From assembly GCA_965214945.1 (NCBI GenBank), contig OZ244029.1, forward strand, positions 1,860,001-1,924,000: a DNA stretch of 64,000 nucleotides, given 5' to 3'. The DNA is from JAAXHB01 sp965214945. GTDB taxonomy: Bacteria > Actinomycetota > Acidimicrobiia > Acidimicrobiales > Aldehydirespiratoraceae. The translations under genes were made by a program, and so were the position numbers. This document shows, one piece after another, positions 50,776 through 60,892 of this stretch (positions are counted from its first letter, which is position 1; each line of letters begins with the position of its first letter). The notes beneath the pieces are model-generated. The model saw nothing but the letters and a program-made list of their open reading frames with translations, did no database searches and was not told where the DNA came from.

Positions 50776-52497
50776 ATGACTCGGCTCCACGCGGCCCAGG
50801 CCAGGAGCAGCCCGATCCGGCGCTACATGGCGCCGGCGTCTCTGGGGGATGCGCTGGAGACTTTGGCTGATCTAGCTCCGGCGGCCCGGCCCATCGCGGG
50901 CGGCACCGACCTGCTGCTGGAGCTGAGCCGCGGAGACCGGCCCGACGTTGAGACACTGGTGGATCTCAGCGTGCTCGACGGGCTCGACGAGATTGTCGAG
51001 AGCGGGGGCCGGGTAGAGCTGGGGCCGCTGGTCACCCACGGCGATGTGGTCAGCTGGGATCGGATGCGCTCTGTGGGGCTTCCCTTGGCTCAGGCTTGCC
51101 TGGAGGTCGGATCGCCGCAGTTGCGCAACCGGGCGACGGTGGCCGGCAACCTCGTGACTGCCAGCCCCGCAAACGACACGATCTCGGCGCTCTATGCCCT
51201 GGACGCAGACATAACGATGTCCTCGATCCGGGGTGATCGGGTCGTTCGTGTCGAAGATTTCTTCAGTGGCTTCCGAGCCACCGTGCTCAAGCCGGACGAG
51301 CTCATCACTAAGGTCACCTTCGACGCTTTGGGACGCGGTCGCAGAGGCATTTTCGTGAAACTCGGGCTGCGGCGGGCTCAGGCCATCTCGGTGGTCCACG
51401 CGGCGATCGTGGCCAGTACTGAGGCCGATGGCACGGTCACCGACTTGGCGGTGGCGCTCGGCAGCGTGGGCCCGACCATCGTGGTAGTGGACGAGGCCGC
51501 GCGGCTTGCCCAAGGCCGTTGCCTGAGCGACGTGGCTACGGAGGTAGCCGATGCAGCCCGAGCGGCCGTCTCGCCCATCAACGACCTGCGCGCCACCGCG
51601 AAGTACCGCACCCACGCCGTCGGCGTGGTAGTGGAGCGGGCGCTCCGATCACTAGCGGCCGGCACCGAAGCCGCCACCTGGCCACAGAGGCCGCCCCGCC
51701 TGGCACAACGCCCCGCCGCTGCTTACGGACGCCATAGCGATATCGGCATCGCTGTCGACACCAGCGAGACAGGAGCCAGCGAGACAGGGACTACTCGCCA
51801 AGACCCCGAGCTTCGCGGAGGTAGCGATATTGGCACCGATATCGGCAACGGCAAGTCAACACATCGGACTGCTTCCGGAGGCCGTGGCCGTCTCGACCTC
51901 AATGACGACGATGTGATCGTCGTCAACGTCAATGGCCGCGCCCGCCGCGCCGCCAACGCCGTGGGCCGCACGCTGCTGGACTGGCTACGCGACGAACTCG
52001 GCCTCACCGGCTCCAAAGAGGGCTGCGCCGAAGGCGAGTGCGGCGGCTGCACGGTGCACCTCGACAGCCGGGCCGTGCTGGCCTGCCTGATGCCAGCGGC
52101 GCGCGCCGCCGGGGCTTCGGTGACGACCGTCGAAGGCGTGGCCCTCCCGTCGGGCCACTTGCATCCGGTGCAGCAGGCGCTGGTCGACAGCGGTGGCGTT
52201 CAGTGCGGCTTTTGCACGCCCGGGTTCGTGATGAGCGCGGTGATGCTTGCCCAGGAGATTCCTCGGCCCACACGCGAACAGGCGGAACACGCTCTGGCCG
52301 GCAATCTCTGCCGCTGCACCGGCTACTATTCCATCCTCGCCGCCGTGACAGGCGACGTCGCCGACAATGCCGAACGCCGTCCGGCGGCAGACAACAGCCC
52401 GTCCGCAGAAAACCCTCCGGCGGCAGACAACAGCCGGCCGGCGAACAAGCCTGAGCGCCACGACAGTCGTCTAGCGAGCCATGCGGTGGCGACATGA
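50776..52497 (+). CDS. Xanthine dehydrogenase-type FAD subunit fused to [2Fe-2S] subunit
   Basis: 573 residues. The N-terminal FAD domain has PIAGGTDLLLELSRGDRP, LGPLVTHGD, GSPQLRNRATVAGNL and NDLRATAKYRTHAVGVV; a repetitive linker follows (DTSETGASETGTTR, DIGTDIG); then the ferredoxin-like domain with GCAEGECGGCTVHL and the helical cluster domain with CGFCTPGF and CRCTGYY. The two are usually separate genes, and the order is FAD then Fe-S. A tail of 36-bp-period repeats ends the protein. It overlaps the molybdenum subunit gene by 4 bp (ATGA). Confidence 0.93.
   Translation: MTRLHAAQARSSPIRRYMAPASLGDALETLADLAPAARPIAGGTDLLLELSRGDRPDVETLVDLSVLDGLDEIVESGGRVELGPLVTHGDVVSWDRMRSVGLPLAQACLEVGSPQLRNRATVAGNLVTASPANDTISALYALDADITMSSIRGDRVVRVEDFFSGFRATVLKPDELITKVTFDALGRGRRGIFVKLGLRRAQAISVVHAAIVASTEADGTVTDLAVALGSVGPTIVVVDEAARLAQGRCLSDVATEVADAARAAVSPINDLRATAKYRTHAVGVVVERALRSLAAGTEAATWPQRPPRLAQRPAAAYGRHSDIGIAVDTSETGASETGTTRQDPELRGGSDIGTDIGNGKSTHRTASGGRGRLDLNDDDVIVVNVNGRARRAANAVGRTLLDWLRDELGLTGSKEGCAEGECGGCTVHLDSRAVLACLMPAARAAGASVTTVEGVALPSGHLHPVQQALVDSGGVQCGFCTPGFVMSAVMLAQEIPRPTREQAEHALAGNLCRCTGYYSILAAVTGDVADNAERRPAADNSPSAENPPAADNSRPANKPERHDSRLASHAVAT
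52381..52435. repeat. 19-bp direct repeat in the hydroxylase tail
   Basis: ccggcggcagacaacagcc at 52381-52399 and 52417-52435 (period 36 bp) gives RPAADNS-like duplications at the C-terminus of the FAD/Fe-S protein. Confidence 0.9.
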
Positions 52498-54833
52498 GCG
52501 TAGGTCGCTCCCCCGTCCGCATCGACGCGGCAGCCAAGGTCACCGGCGAGGCGGACTATCCCAGCGATCGCATCGACGCAGACGCGCTGTGGGCGCTAAC
52601 CGTGTTTACCGATCAACCCCATGCACGCTTGGCTAGCCTCGACTTTACCGCGGCGACCGCTGTGGACGGCGTGGTAGCCGTGCTGGGCTCCGCTGACGTT
52701 CCCGTCAACGAGTACGGCCTCACGATGCGCGATCATCCCGTTTTTATCGGCGTGGAGCACACCGGTCGAAGCGCCGTCGCCTGCGATGTGTCGCGTTGGG
52801 AGGCCGACCGGCTGGCGCTGGTGATCGCCGAGAGCCATGCCGCTGCCCGGGCCGGAGCGGAGGCCATCGACGCGGTCTGGGAGCCGCTGCCGGTGCTAGC
52901 CGACATCGACGAAGCTCTTGCTTCCGCCACACTGATCCATCCCGAGAACGGTGAGTCCGGCAACGTCTACCACTCGCTGCGGATCCGCAAGGGAGACATG
53001 GCCCGCGGCTGGACCGACGCCCATGCGGTAGTGGAATCGACCTACGAGTTTCCCTACCAGGAGCATGCCTACCTGCAGCCCGAGGCGGGGCAGGCCTACA
53101 TCGACATTGAGGGCCGGGTGACCGTGGAGGTGGCCGGCCAGTGGACTCATGAGGATCGAGAGCAGATAGCCCACGCGCTGGATTTGCCCGAAGACCGGAT
53201 CCGGGTGATCTACCCGGCTATCGGCGGTGCTTTCGGAGGGCGGGAAGACATATCGGTGCAGATCGTGCTGGCTCTGGCCGCCCGATGGCTGGACCGGCGC
53301 GGCATTCACCGGCCGGTGGCCACGGTGTGGTCGCGCGAAGAGTCGATAGTCGGCCACCATAAGCGTCACCGGGGCCGGATCACAGCCCGATGGGGAGCGT
53401 CTTCCGACGGCCGGATCACTGCGGTGGAGAGCACCGCCTGGCTCGACGCCGGCGCCTACAACTTCACGTCCAACAAGGTGCTCGGAAACTGCCATTTGCA
53501 CCAGGCCGGCCCCTATGAGGTGCCCAACGCACACATCGACAGCTACGCCATCTACACCAACGCCACTCCCGGAGGCGCCTTCCGCGGCTTCGGCGGTCCG
53601 CAGGCGGCGTTCGCGGCTGAGACTCAGATCAACAAGCTGGCCGAGGCTCTGGGCATCGACCCAGTGGAGATTCGGCGCGTCAACGCCCTGCGAGAGGGCA
53701 GCATCAGCGTCACCCGCACGCCTATGCCCGCCGGCGTGAGCATGCCCGAGGTGATCGACAGCTGCGCTGTCGCGGCTGCGTCGGCTCGCGGCAGCGATTC
53801 ATCCGGAGGCGATCCGGCACCGTTCAGCCCGTTCCCTTCACTGCCAGCCGAGCCGTCAGCGCTGCGCCGGGGCCGGGGGTTTGCCTGCTCTTTCAAGAAC
53901 GTGGGCTTCTCGTTCGGATTCCCCGAGCGCTGCGAGGCCACCATCGTGCTCCACGGCGACGAAAGAACCGAAGACACCAACGATCGCAACGAGAACGCCG
54001 ACGGCGACAACGCCGATGCCGGCCACAGCCGCGGCGAGCCCGACGGATCCGGTCCAAGTCGGGCCGTTTTATACCACGCAGGCGCGGAGGTGGGCCAGGG
54101 CGCGCACACCGCTTTCGCGCAGATGGCAGCAGAGGCGACGGGCCTGCCCGCCGACCGTATCCGGTGCGTTTTCTCCGACACGGCCACTTCGGGCGACGCG
54201 GGCTCGGCTTCAGCGTCCCGGCTGACCTTCATGGCCGGCAATTCCATCCTGGGCGCGTCCGAGGAGGCAGAGAAGGCGTGGCGCGACGGCGAGCGGCCCG
54301 CAGTGGGCCGCTTCCGGTACATCCCCCCGCCCACCGAGGCGCTCGATCCCGACGACGGCCACGGTGCACCCAACTTCAGTTACGGCTACACAGCCCAGCA
54401 CGTGGAACTCACCGTCGACGTCGAGACGGGCCACATCCGAGTCGACCGAGTGGTCAGCGCTCACGACGTGGGTCGGGCGATCAACCCAGAGCTGGTGATC
54501 GGCCAGATCGAAGGAGCGGTCATTCAGGCTCACGGTTACGCGCTAAGCGAGAACCTCCGGTCGCACCGGGGGCGCATCCAGAACCCTCGGCTCAGTGCTT
54601 ACCTGATCCCGGGCATCGGAGACATCCCTGTGCGAGTCGAGAGTGTGGTGCTGGAGCTGGCCGACCCGCTCGGCCCCTGGGGCGCCCGAGGCATGGCCGA
54701 GATGGGCATGATCCCCTACGCGCCGGCCGTGACGGCCGCCCTGCACAACGCCACCGGTGTATGGCTTGACTCCTTCCCGCTCACTCCCGACCGAGTGGTG
54801 GCCGGCCTATCCGAGGCAACCAGGACGGTTTGA
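52494..54833 (+). CDS. Xanthine dehydrogenase-type molybdopterin subunit
   Basis: 779 residues. Motifs: SVGRSPVRIDAAAKVTGEADYPSD, AIGGAFGGREDISVQIVLALAA, GAFRGFGGPQAAFAAE (the arginine segment of XDH), VGQGAHTAFAQMAAEATGLP, RVVSAHDVGRAINPELVIGQIEGAVIQAHGYAL and GARGMAEMGMIPYAPAV with the Glu region. It hydroxylates a heteroaromatic, probably a purine given the neighbours. An Asp/Asn-rich insert (DERTEDTNDRNENADGD, DNA near 53960-54050) interrupts a normally continuous domain. Confidence 0.93.
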   Translation: MSVGRSPVRIDAAAKVTGEADYPSDRIDADALWALTVFTDQPHARLASLDFTAATAVDGVVAVLGSADVPVNEYGLTMRDHPVFIGVEHTGRSAVACDVSRWEADRLALVIAESHAAARAGAEAIDAVWEPLPVLADIDEALASATLIHPENGESGNVYHSLRIRKGDMARGWTDAHAVVESTYEFPYQEHAYLQPEAGQAYIDIEGRVTVEVAGQWTHEDREQIAHALDLPEDRIRVIYPAIGGAFGGREDISVQIVLALAARWLDRRGIHRPVATVWSREESIVGHHKRHRGRITARWGASSDGRITAVESTAWLDAGAYNFTSNKVLGNCHLHQAGPYEVPNAHIDSYAIYTNATPGGAFRGFGGPQAAFAAETQINKLAEALGIDPVEIRRVNALREGSISVTRTPMPAGVSMPEVIDSCAVAAASARGSDSSGGDPAPFSPFPSLPAEPSALRRGRGFACSFKNVGFSFGFPERCEATIVLHGDERTEDTNDRNENADGDNADAGHSRGEPDGSGPSRAVLYHAGAEVGQGAHTAFAQMAAEATGLPADRIRCVFSDTATSGDAGSASASRLTFMAGNSILGASEEAEKAWRDGERPAVGRFRYIPPPTEALDPDDGHGAPNFSYGYTAQHVELTVDVETGHIRVDRVVSAHDVGRAINPELVIGQIEGAVIQAHGYALSENLRSHRGRIQNPRLSAYLIPGIGDIPVRVESVVLELADPLGPWGARGMAEMGMIPYAPAVTAALHNATGVWLDSFPLTPDRVVAGLSEATRTV

Positions 54834-54890
54834 GCCCGCTGAGGGTGTGATGGAGAAAGGCGTGATGGAGCACCGCTGACTCCATACGGG

Positions 54891-55937
54891 TCAGCAACGA
54901 AGGGGCAGGCCGTACTCGGAGCGCAGGTCGTCGAACTCGGCGCAGAAGCGGCGGCGCAGGGCAGCCTTCTCGTCGTCGGGCGCCCACGACGCGTTGACCC
55001 CATCCAAGCTGATCGCCTCCATCTCCTCCAGCGTGTAGCCGAAGGCCCGGGCTACGGCTGCGTACTCATCGGCGATGTCGAAGCGCATCATGCCCGGATC
55101 GTCGGAGTTGAGCGTGGCCAGCACTCCCAGATTGCGCTGACGGGCGTAGGGATGCGACGCCACGTCGGCCACCACGTTGGCGATCATCACGTTCGAAGTG
55201 GGGCACACGGTGAGCGGGATCTGCCGGTCTGCGATCTCGGCGGTGAGATCGGGATCGTCAAGGAGCCGGAAGCCGTGATCCACCCGGTCGCAGCCCAGCT
55301 CGCGCACGGCTACAGCGATGTTGTCGGCGGGACCGTCCTCGCCGGCGTGCATCGTGCGCTTCAGGCCGCGGCGGCCGGCTTCCTCATAAGCTGCCACAAA
55401 GGCGCGATGGTCGATGCCCCGCTCTACTGAGTCGGCTCCCATCCCGATCAGCAGATCCCGATCTTGGGCCGACGCGAACTCCGCCATCTCGCGGGCGTGA
55501 CCCGGACCGGACGGCTTGTCGAAATCGAGGATCATGCGGCAGCCGATGTCGAGATCGGCTCGAGCGTCCACCACACCAGCGGAGATGCCGGCCCACACGG
55601 TTTCGACTGGCACCCCCAGCTTGATCACAAAGCCGGGCGAGAAGAACATCTCTCGGTAGCGAACACCTGCGGCAACGGCATCTTGCAAGCACTCGTAGGT
55701 GATGCGATGGAAGTCATCGGCGGTCTGCAGGCTGGCGCAGATCACGCTGTAGATGTCGAGGAACTGGTTGAGGTTGGTGAACTTGTACAGCTCGGCCGGG
55801 TCATCGACCGGGAAGTCGATCCCGTTGGCTTCGGCCAGCTCTTTGATGGTTTCTGCCCTGCTGGCCCCTTCGACGTGACAGTGCAGCTCCACCTTCGGCA
55901 GCCGCCGCAGATGCTGGTCGCCGGCGATAGTGGTCAT
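54891..55937 (-). CDS. Adenosine deaminase-family protein
   Basis: 348 residues from the ATG at 55937, chosen because GGAGGAA lies 6-7 bp upstream (an ATG at 55955 adds six residues). Metal ligands: HCH at 19 and 21 (KVELHCHVEGA), TMHAGEDG with the catalytic Glu, DRVDHGF, PLTVCPTSN, and LNSDDPGMM. It deaminates adenosine or adenine. All active-site groups look intact, unlike the paralogue at 62202. Confidence 0.92.
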   Translation of the reverse strand: MTTIAGDQHLRRLPKVELHCHVEGASRAETIKELAEANGIDFPVDDPAELYKFTNLNQFLDIYSVICASLQTADDFHRITYECLQDAVAAGVRYREMFFSPGFVIKLGVPVETVWAGISAGVVDARADLDIGCRMILDFDKPSGPGHAREMAEFASAQDRDLLIGMGADSVERGIDHRAFVAAYEEAGRRGLKRTMHAGEDGPADNIAVAVRELGCDRVDHGFRLLDDPDLTAEIADRQIPLTVCPTSNVMIANVVADVASHPYARQRNLGVLATLNSDDPGMMRFDIADEYAAVARAFGYTLEEMEAISLDGVNASWAPDDEKAALRRRFCAEFDDLRSEYGLPLRC

Positions 55938-56104
55938 CGCTTCCTCCTGTCCCACGGCGGCTCAGTCGCCAACGCTAGTTCCCGGACCGTCCGGGTGGTG
56001 GCCGCACTGTCAGCCGCATGAACAGGACGAAACATCCTGATCACATACTGGTACCAGCGTGACTTACGGAGCCTCGCCGAAGTTCCACTGGCCACCGATG
56101 ATGG

Positions 56105-57202
56105 TCAACTATCCTGCCCGGCTCGAGTATCCTGCCTGGCTCGAGACCCGGCTGTAGTTCCGTAGCGGATTCCCCGGTCGCGCAGCCACTTGCGGTAGGC
56201 CAAGCTGCCCGAGTCGGCCGGCTGGTGGATTTCCATCCGAGGATCCACCGGCAGGCGGCGTGGTCGCTGCGATTCCAGCACTTCGATGTCCTGGGCAAGT
56301 ATCAGCTCGTCGAAGTCGCGTTGGGCTTCGAGGTCGTTGTCTTTGTGGTCGACAACCGTCGAGCGCCAGACCACGCACGCCGTTTCGTGGACGGGGGCGG
56401 CTATGAGAATGATGCTGAAGCCCCCGCCACCTGCGGCCGGAGCCTTGGTCAGCAGCGCCGCGTAGGGATGCGATACCGAGTACTCATAGCCGACAGGCCC
56501 GCCCTTCGAAGCGGCCGGCCCCGGGTTCGGCTGCCAGAACACACAGTCCGTGAAACGCAGCTCCCCGTCGATCACATCCACTCCGTACCGAGCCACTTCC
56601 GTGTGAGGAACCTGCCCCAGGTAGCCCGCATGGACGAACGGGAAGTGAGCCATGTCCAAGAAATTCTCGACGATCCTGGGGCCCGAAGAGCGCACGGTCA
56701 CGGGATCGAACCACACCGTCCGCTCAGGGTGGGCGACATGAGCCGGGGCAACGGGAAGACTTCGGGGCCGGTCGCCGAAACACACCCACCAGAATCCGAG
56801 CCCCCGGCAGACCGAAAGCTGCTTCAGGCCCGACGCGGCCGGAGGCTTCCGACCCGGATGGGCGGGCTGGTACACGCAGCGGCCCTCCAGATCGAACTGC
56901 CAGCCGTGATATCCGCATTGAAGACGCTCGCCGTCGAAGCCGCCCAAGGTGACACGCGCTCCCCTATGGGGGCAGGTGTCGACAAACGCCGAGACGCGGC
57001 CGTCGGTGCCGCATGCCAGGACGCAACGCTCGCCCAGCAGATCGAATCGATGCCATTCGCCTGGTCTGACCGCTGCGGCAATGGCCACCGGAAACCACTC
57101 GTCGACGATACGATCCGGTTCCGCCTCAGCCTGCACCGCGGAGAACGAGGGCTGCACCGTGGACACCGACAGCTGAGCACCCGGGAACGCAGCGACTGTC
57201 AT
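56105..57202 (-). CDS. Rieske non-heme iron oxygenase
   Basis: 365 residues. Rieske cluster C-P-H-R-G (CPHRGARVTLGG) and CGYHGWQFD; mononuclear iron site in ENFLDMAHFPFVHAG. The N-terminal domain starts EWFPVAIAAAVRPGEWHRFDLLGERCVLACG, as in vanillate demethylase and related monooxygenases. It is 3 bp after the ABC permease gene and so probably acts on the imported compound, for instance by N- or O-demethylation; inference. A tail with a small repeat (RARQDTRAGQDS) ends it. Confidence 0.88.
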   Translation of the reverse strand: MTVAAFPGAQLSVSTVQPSFSAVQAEAEPDRIVDEWFPVAIAAAVRPGEWHRFDLLGERCVLACGTDGRVSAFVDTCPHRGARVTLGGFDGERLQCGYHGWQFDLEGRCVYQPAHPGRKPPAASGLKQLSVCRGLGFWWVCFGDRPRSLPVAPAHVAHPERTVWFDPVTVRSSGPRIVENFLDMAHFPFVHAGYLGQVPHTEVARYGVDVIDGELRFTDCVFWQPNPGPAASKGGPVGYEYSVSHPYAALLTKAPAAGGGGFSIILIAAPVHETACVVWRSTVVDHKDNDLEAQRDFDELILAQDIEVLESQRPRRLPVDPRMEIHQPADSGSLAYRKWLRDRGIRYGTTAGSRARQDTRAGQDS

Positions 57203-57205
57203 AGG

Positions 57206-58192
57206 TCAGCGCTCCTCGCGAGAGTAGGGGACGGCGAGGGCCGCAGGCGCGGCGGTGGATCTCACTCTGCGGCCGAGCTTGGCCGCCCCGGCCGGGATCA
57301 AAATAGCGACCAGCGTTACCACGAACGGCAGCATCGAAAGGAAGAAGCTCAGGTCGCTCGGTCCCAGGAACGGAAGATCCCAACCCCGGGCCTGTGCTGT
57401 GGTATCGAGGGAAATCATCGACCCGTAGAGCAAAGCACCAGCTACTACCCAAAGCGGCCGCCAGCCAGCGAAGATCACCACGGCCAGCGCCACCCACCCC
57501 CGGCCCCGGGCGATGTCCGGCGACCAGGTGGGCGTGAAAGATAGCACCATGTAGGCGCCGCCTGCGCCGGATATCGACGCACCAAGCACCGAATAGAACA
57601 GCCGCCATCCTGCCACGCTCACACCCACGGCATCGGCGGCGGCCGGGTTCTCGCCCACCGCTCGCATGTTCAGGCCATGACGGGTTCGGAACAGCAGGAA
57701 CCACAGCACCAGTGGGAGCCCCACATAGGCCACGTACACCATCGGGTCGTGGAACAGGAACGCCGCTACCAGGTCGCTGTCGTCGAGCAGCCCTCCCGGG
57801 TTCACCTCACGGAACAGCGTCTTGATGGGCGTGCCGTTGCGGTTGGTGCCGAGCTGGTTGGACAGCCCGATACCGCCCAGAGCCAGCGCCAACCCCACCA
57901 GCACTTGGCTAGCCCGAAACGTCACCACGGCGGCCGCGAAAATCAGACCGGCCGCGGCAGCCGCGATCATTCCGATGAGCATGGCCAGCCAGGGGCTCTC
58001 AACACCGAGGGACAGCACCGCGATCACAGCGGCCACCGCCCCGATGCCAATCAGGCCCTCCTGACCCAGGTTGAGCACACCGACGCGCTCGCCGAGCAGG
58101 GCACCGGTGGCTGCCAGCACCACCACCGTGCTGGCCGGAATGGCCGAGCTGACCAGGCTCAGGAAGGCATTCTCGATTACGGCGAAAATCAT
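57206..58192 (-). CDS. ABC transporter permease (nucleoside/BMP type)
   Basis: 328 residues, about eight or nine hydrophobic segments, with the family stretch VGVLNLGQEGLIGIGAVAAVIA near the N-terminus and ASISGAGGAYMVLSF. This is the YufQ/NupQ-like half of a nucleoside-type importer. Overlaps the partner permease stop (58189-58192). Confidence 0.9.
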   Translation of the reverse strand: MIFAVIENAFLSLVSSAIPASTVVVLAATGALLGERVGVLNLGQEGLIGIGAVAAVIAVLSLGVESPWLAMLIGMIAAAAAGLIFAAAVVTFRASQVLVGLALALGGIGLSNQLGTNRNGTPIKTLFREVNPGGLLDDSDLVAAFLFHDPMVYVAYVGLPLVLWFLLFRTRHGLNMRAVGENPAAADAVGVSVAGWRLFYSVLGASISGAGGAYMVLSFTPTWSPDIARGRGWVALAVVIFAGWRPLWVVAGALLYGSMISLDTTAQARGWDLPFLGPSDLSFFLSMLPFVVTLVAILIPAGAAKLGRRVRSTAAPAALAVPYSREER

Positions 58193-59325
58193 GAGGGCCC
58201 CCTAGCGGCGACGTCACGACCGTTGACAGGCCCGGAGCCGCTAATGCGGACCAGCTGGTAGCGCGCTGCGATCTCACCGAGGGCGATGCCGGTGAGGATG
58301 ATGCCGTACACCGCGAAGATGATGTACACCGACAGCCCTCTGGTCTGTAGCACCAAGCCGGCGTAGAACATCGAGGCTATGAACAGCCCGCCACCGATCA
58401 CACCCGCGAACGATGCTCCAGCCAGCGCGGCCACGATGAAGCCCGACAGCCCGAACTGGGCCGAGAACCCGGCGTTCAGCGCCTGCGCCCCCGGCGCGCT
58501 GAGCTGGAGCATCCCACCAAGGCCGGCGATGGCCCCTGTGAAGAGCATCACCACCAGTATCCGGCGCCGCACCGCAATGCCAGCAAACCCCGCTGCCCGG
58601 GCGTTGCCGCCGACGGCGTCGATCTCGTAGCCGATGGTGGTGTACCGAAAGATCCACCACATCACGGCGGCTATAGCGAAAGGCACGAGCAGGGCGATGG
58701 TCAGCGATTCGGCACCGGGCAGACCCGCTAGCACGACCGGCACCTTCTTGGTGGACTGGATGACTGCAGCCTCTTTGTCACGCCAGAAGCCCAGCGCCGA
58801 CCAGGTCACAAGCTGCACGGCCACGAAGTTCAGCAGCAGCGTGGTGATGATCTCATTCACGTCCCAGTAGGCCCGGGCCAACGCCGGCACCATTATCCAG
58901 GCCGCGCCGGCCGCGGTGGCCGCGGCCGCCATCACAATCAGTACGAACCAGCCCGGCCCATCGAGATGGATGCCGACGCCCACAGCAGCGAAGGCGCCCA
59001 TGAGGAACTGCCCATCGGAGCCGATGTTCCACACCCGCATCCGCAGCGAAAGAGCCACGCCGAGGGCGGTCATCAGGATGGGAATGGCCCGCAGGGCCAC
59101 GCCCTCGATGCCACGCTGGCTGCCGAAGACGGCATCGAGCCCGTCGAAGAAGATACGGAAAGCGTTCCGCCCGGTCAGCAGCAGCAACACTCCGGACAGC
59201 ACTAGGGCCGCGCTCGCGCCAGCGATACGAGTCAGAGCGGATCGCCGGGCGTCGGCGTCGAGACGCCGCTCCAGGCGCCATGGCAGCGCCCGGCGGAGCG
59301 GCGCAGCTCGCAGGGCCGCGATCAC
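58189..59325 (-). CDS. ABC transporter permease (nucleoside/BMP type)
   Basis: 378 residues, about nine membrane helices. MRVWNIGSDGQFLMGAFAAVG and AGFSAQFGLSGFIVAALAGASFAGVIGGGLF match the YufP/NupP permease group. It overlaps the ATPase gene by 4 bp and the second permease gene by 4 bp, so all three are translationally coupled. Confidence 0.9.
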   Translation of the reverse strand: MIAALRAAPLRRALPWRLERRLDADARRSALTRIAGASAALVLSGVLLLLTGRNAFRIFFDGLDAVFGSQRGIEGVALRAIPILMTALGVALSLRMRVWNIGSDGQFLMGAFAAVGVGIHLDGPGWFVLIVMAAAATAAGAAWIMVPALARAYWDVNEIITTLLLNFVAVQLVTWSALGFWRDKEAAVIQSTKKVPVVLAGLPGAESLTIALLVPFAIAAVMWWIFRYTTIGYEIDAVGGNARAAGFAGIAVRRRILVVMLFTGAIAGLGGMLQLSAPGAQALNAGFSAQFGLSGFIVAALAGASFAGVIGGGLFIASMFYAGLVLQTRGLSVYIIFAVYGIILTGIALGEIAARYQLVRISGSGPVNGRDVAARGPS

Positions 59326-60851
59326 GCCGCAGCCCCGACCGGTTCGTGACCTCCCATCAGCAGACCGATTCGCTCGCGGTCGGCGCCAGCGGCGTCGAGG
59401 GCTGCCATGATGCGGCCCTCATAAATCACCGCCACCCGGTTGCTCATCAGCAACACTTCGTCGAGGTCGTCGGAGATGAACAGCACCGCGCAGCCGCTGT
59501 CGCGCCGCTCGATGATGGAGGTTTGCACTTCTTGGGCGGCGAGCACGTCGAGACCGCGGGTGGGGTGCGATGCCACCAGCACCCGGCCGGCCACGAGCGC
59601 CTCCCGCCGGGCCACCAGCCGCTGCTGGTTTCCACCGGAGAGCTGGCCTGCCGTTGCGAACACCGACCGGGTCTGCACCCGCGCCGCTGCCACCAGCCGC
59701 TGAGCGAAGTCGATCACCTTGTCGCGCCGCAGCGAAATGCCCCTGGAGAGCTGCGGGCCCCAATAGTTGCGCAGCACGGCGTTGTCCTTTACCGACGCCG
59801 AGGCGATCAGACCAACGCCGATCCGGTCTTCGGGTATGTGGCCCACGCCCTTGTCGGTGATGGCTCGCACCGGGCGGCTGGTGACGTTTTCGCCGTCGAC
59901 GAGCACGGTACCCGCGCTGGCCCTGCGCAGGCCGCAGATCACCTCGGCTAGTTCGGTCTGGCCGTTACCGGAGACACCGGCTATACCCATCACCTCGCCG
60001 GAGCACACGGTGAGATCGACGCCGTGAAGTGCCAAAGCGCCCCGGTCGTTGCGGGCCGTCACTCCCCGAAGCTCCAATAAAGCGGCGCCCGTGACCGTGC
60101 GCTGCTGCACCCGCATCTCGCGTTCCTCGCCGGTCATCAGCCGGGCCAGTTCGAGGGCGGTGGCCCCTTCGGTGACGAGGGTGATCTCACGCATACCGTT
60201 GCGCAGCACGGTGACGCGATCCGACACCTCGAGCACCTCTTTGAGCTTGTGGCTGATGAAGATCACCGTGCGCCCTGTGGCCACCAGCCCGCGAATCACG
60301 CTGAACAGTTCCCGGGCCTCCGGCGCGGTGAGCACAGCCGTGGGCTCATCGAGAATCAGCACGCGTGCCCCGCGCGCCAGCACCCGCAGGATCTCCACCC
60401 GCTGCTGCTCGCCCACCGAGAGCTGCCAGATCTTGGCGGTGGGATCGACGTGCAGGCCGATCTCATCCATGAACCGCTCGGTACGCCCGATCAGGGCCCG
60501 CTGGGTCACGACTGCGGGGGTGTCGGGCCAGCCCAGATGGATGTTCTCGGCCACGGTCATGGGCTCGACAAGCCGAAAATGCTGATGAACCATGCCTATG
60601 CCGGCCTCGATGGCCTGGGCCGGGTTTCTCAGATCTCGGCGTCGACCGTCTATAAGCACCTCGCCGGCGTCGGCCCGGTAGATGCCTGCCAGGATGTTGC
60701 AGAGCGTGGTCTTACCAGCGCCGTTCTCGCCGAGCAGCGCGTGAACTTCACCTTTGGCCACCTCGAAGTCCACGGCGTCGAGGGCGGCCACGCCCCCGAA
60801 CGCTTTGGATACGCCCCGCGCTTCAACCGCCGTCACGTCGACCGCCGCCAT
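59322..60851 (-). CDS. ABC transporter ATPase, duplicated nucleotide-binding protein
   Basis: 509 residues. First half: Walker A GENGAGKTTL (41-50), signature LSVGEQQRVEI, Walker B VLILDEPTAVL. Second half: degenerate Walker A (GVSGNGQTEL), signature LSGGNQQRLVARREALV. This asymmetric pattern is normal for sugar/nucleoside importers (RbsA/NupO type). It energises the adjacent permease pair. Confidence 0.92.
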   Translation of the reverse strand: MAAVDVTAVEARGVSKAFGGVAALDAVDFEVAKGEVHALLGENGAGKTTLCNILAGIYRADAGEVLIDGRRRDLRNPAQAIEAGIGMVHQHFRLVEPMTVAENIHLGWPDTPAVVTQRALIGRTERFMDEIGLHVDPTAKIWQLSVGEQQRVEILRVLARGARVLILDEPTAVLTAPEARELFSVIRGLVATGRTVIFISHKLKEVLEVSDRVTVLRNGMREITLVTEGATALELARLMTGEEREMRVQQRTVTGAALLELRGVTARNDRGALALHGVDLTVCSGEVMGIAGVSGNGQTELAEVICGLRRASAGTVLVDGENVTSRPVRAITDKGVGHIPEDRIGVGLIASASVKDNAVLRNYWGPQLSRGISLRRDKVIDFAQRLVAAARVQTRSVFATAGQLSGGNQQRLVARREALVAGRVLVASHPTRGLDVLAAQEVQTSIIERRDSGCAVLFISDDLDEVLLMSNRVAVIYEGRIMAALDAAGADRERIGLLMGGHEPVGAAA

Positions 60852-60892
60852 GTCGAGCTTCTCTCAATCGCCGGTGGCGGAGGCTTCAGCGC

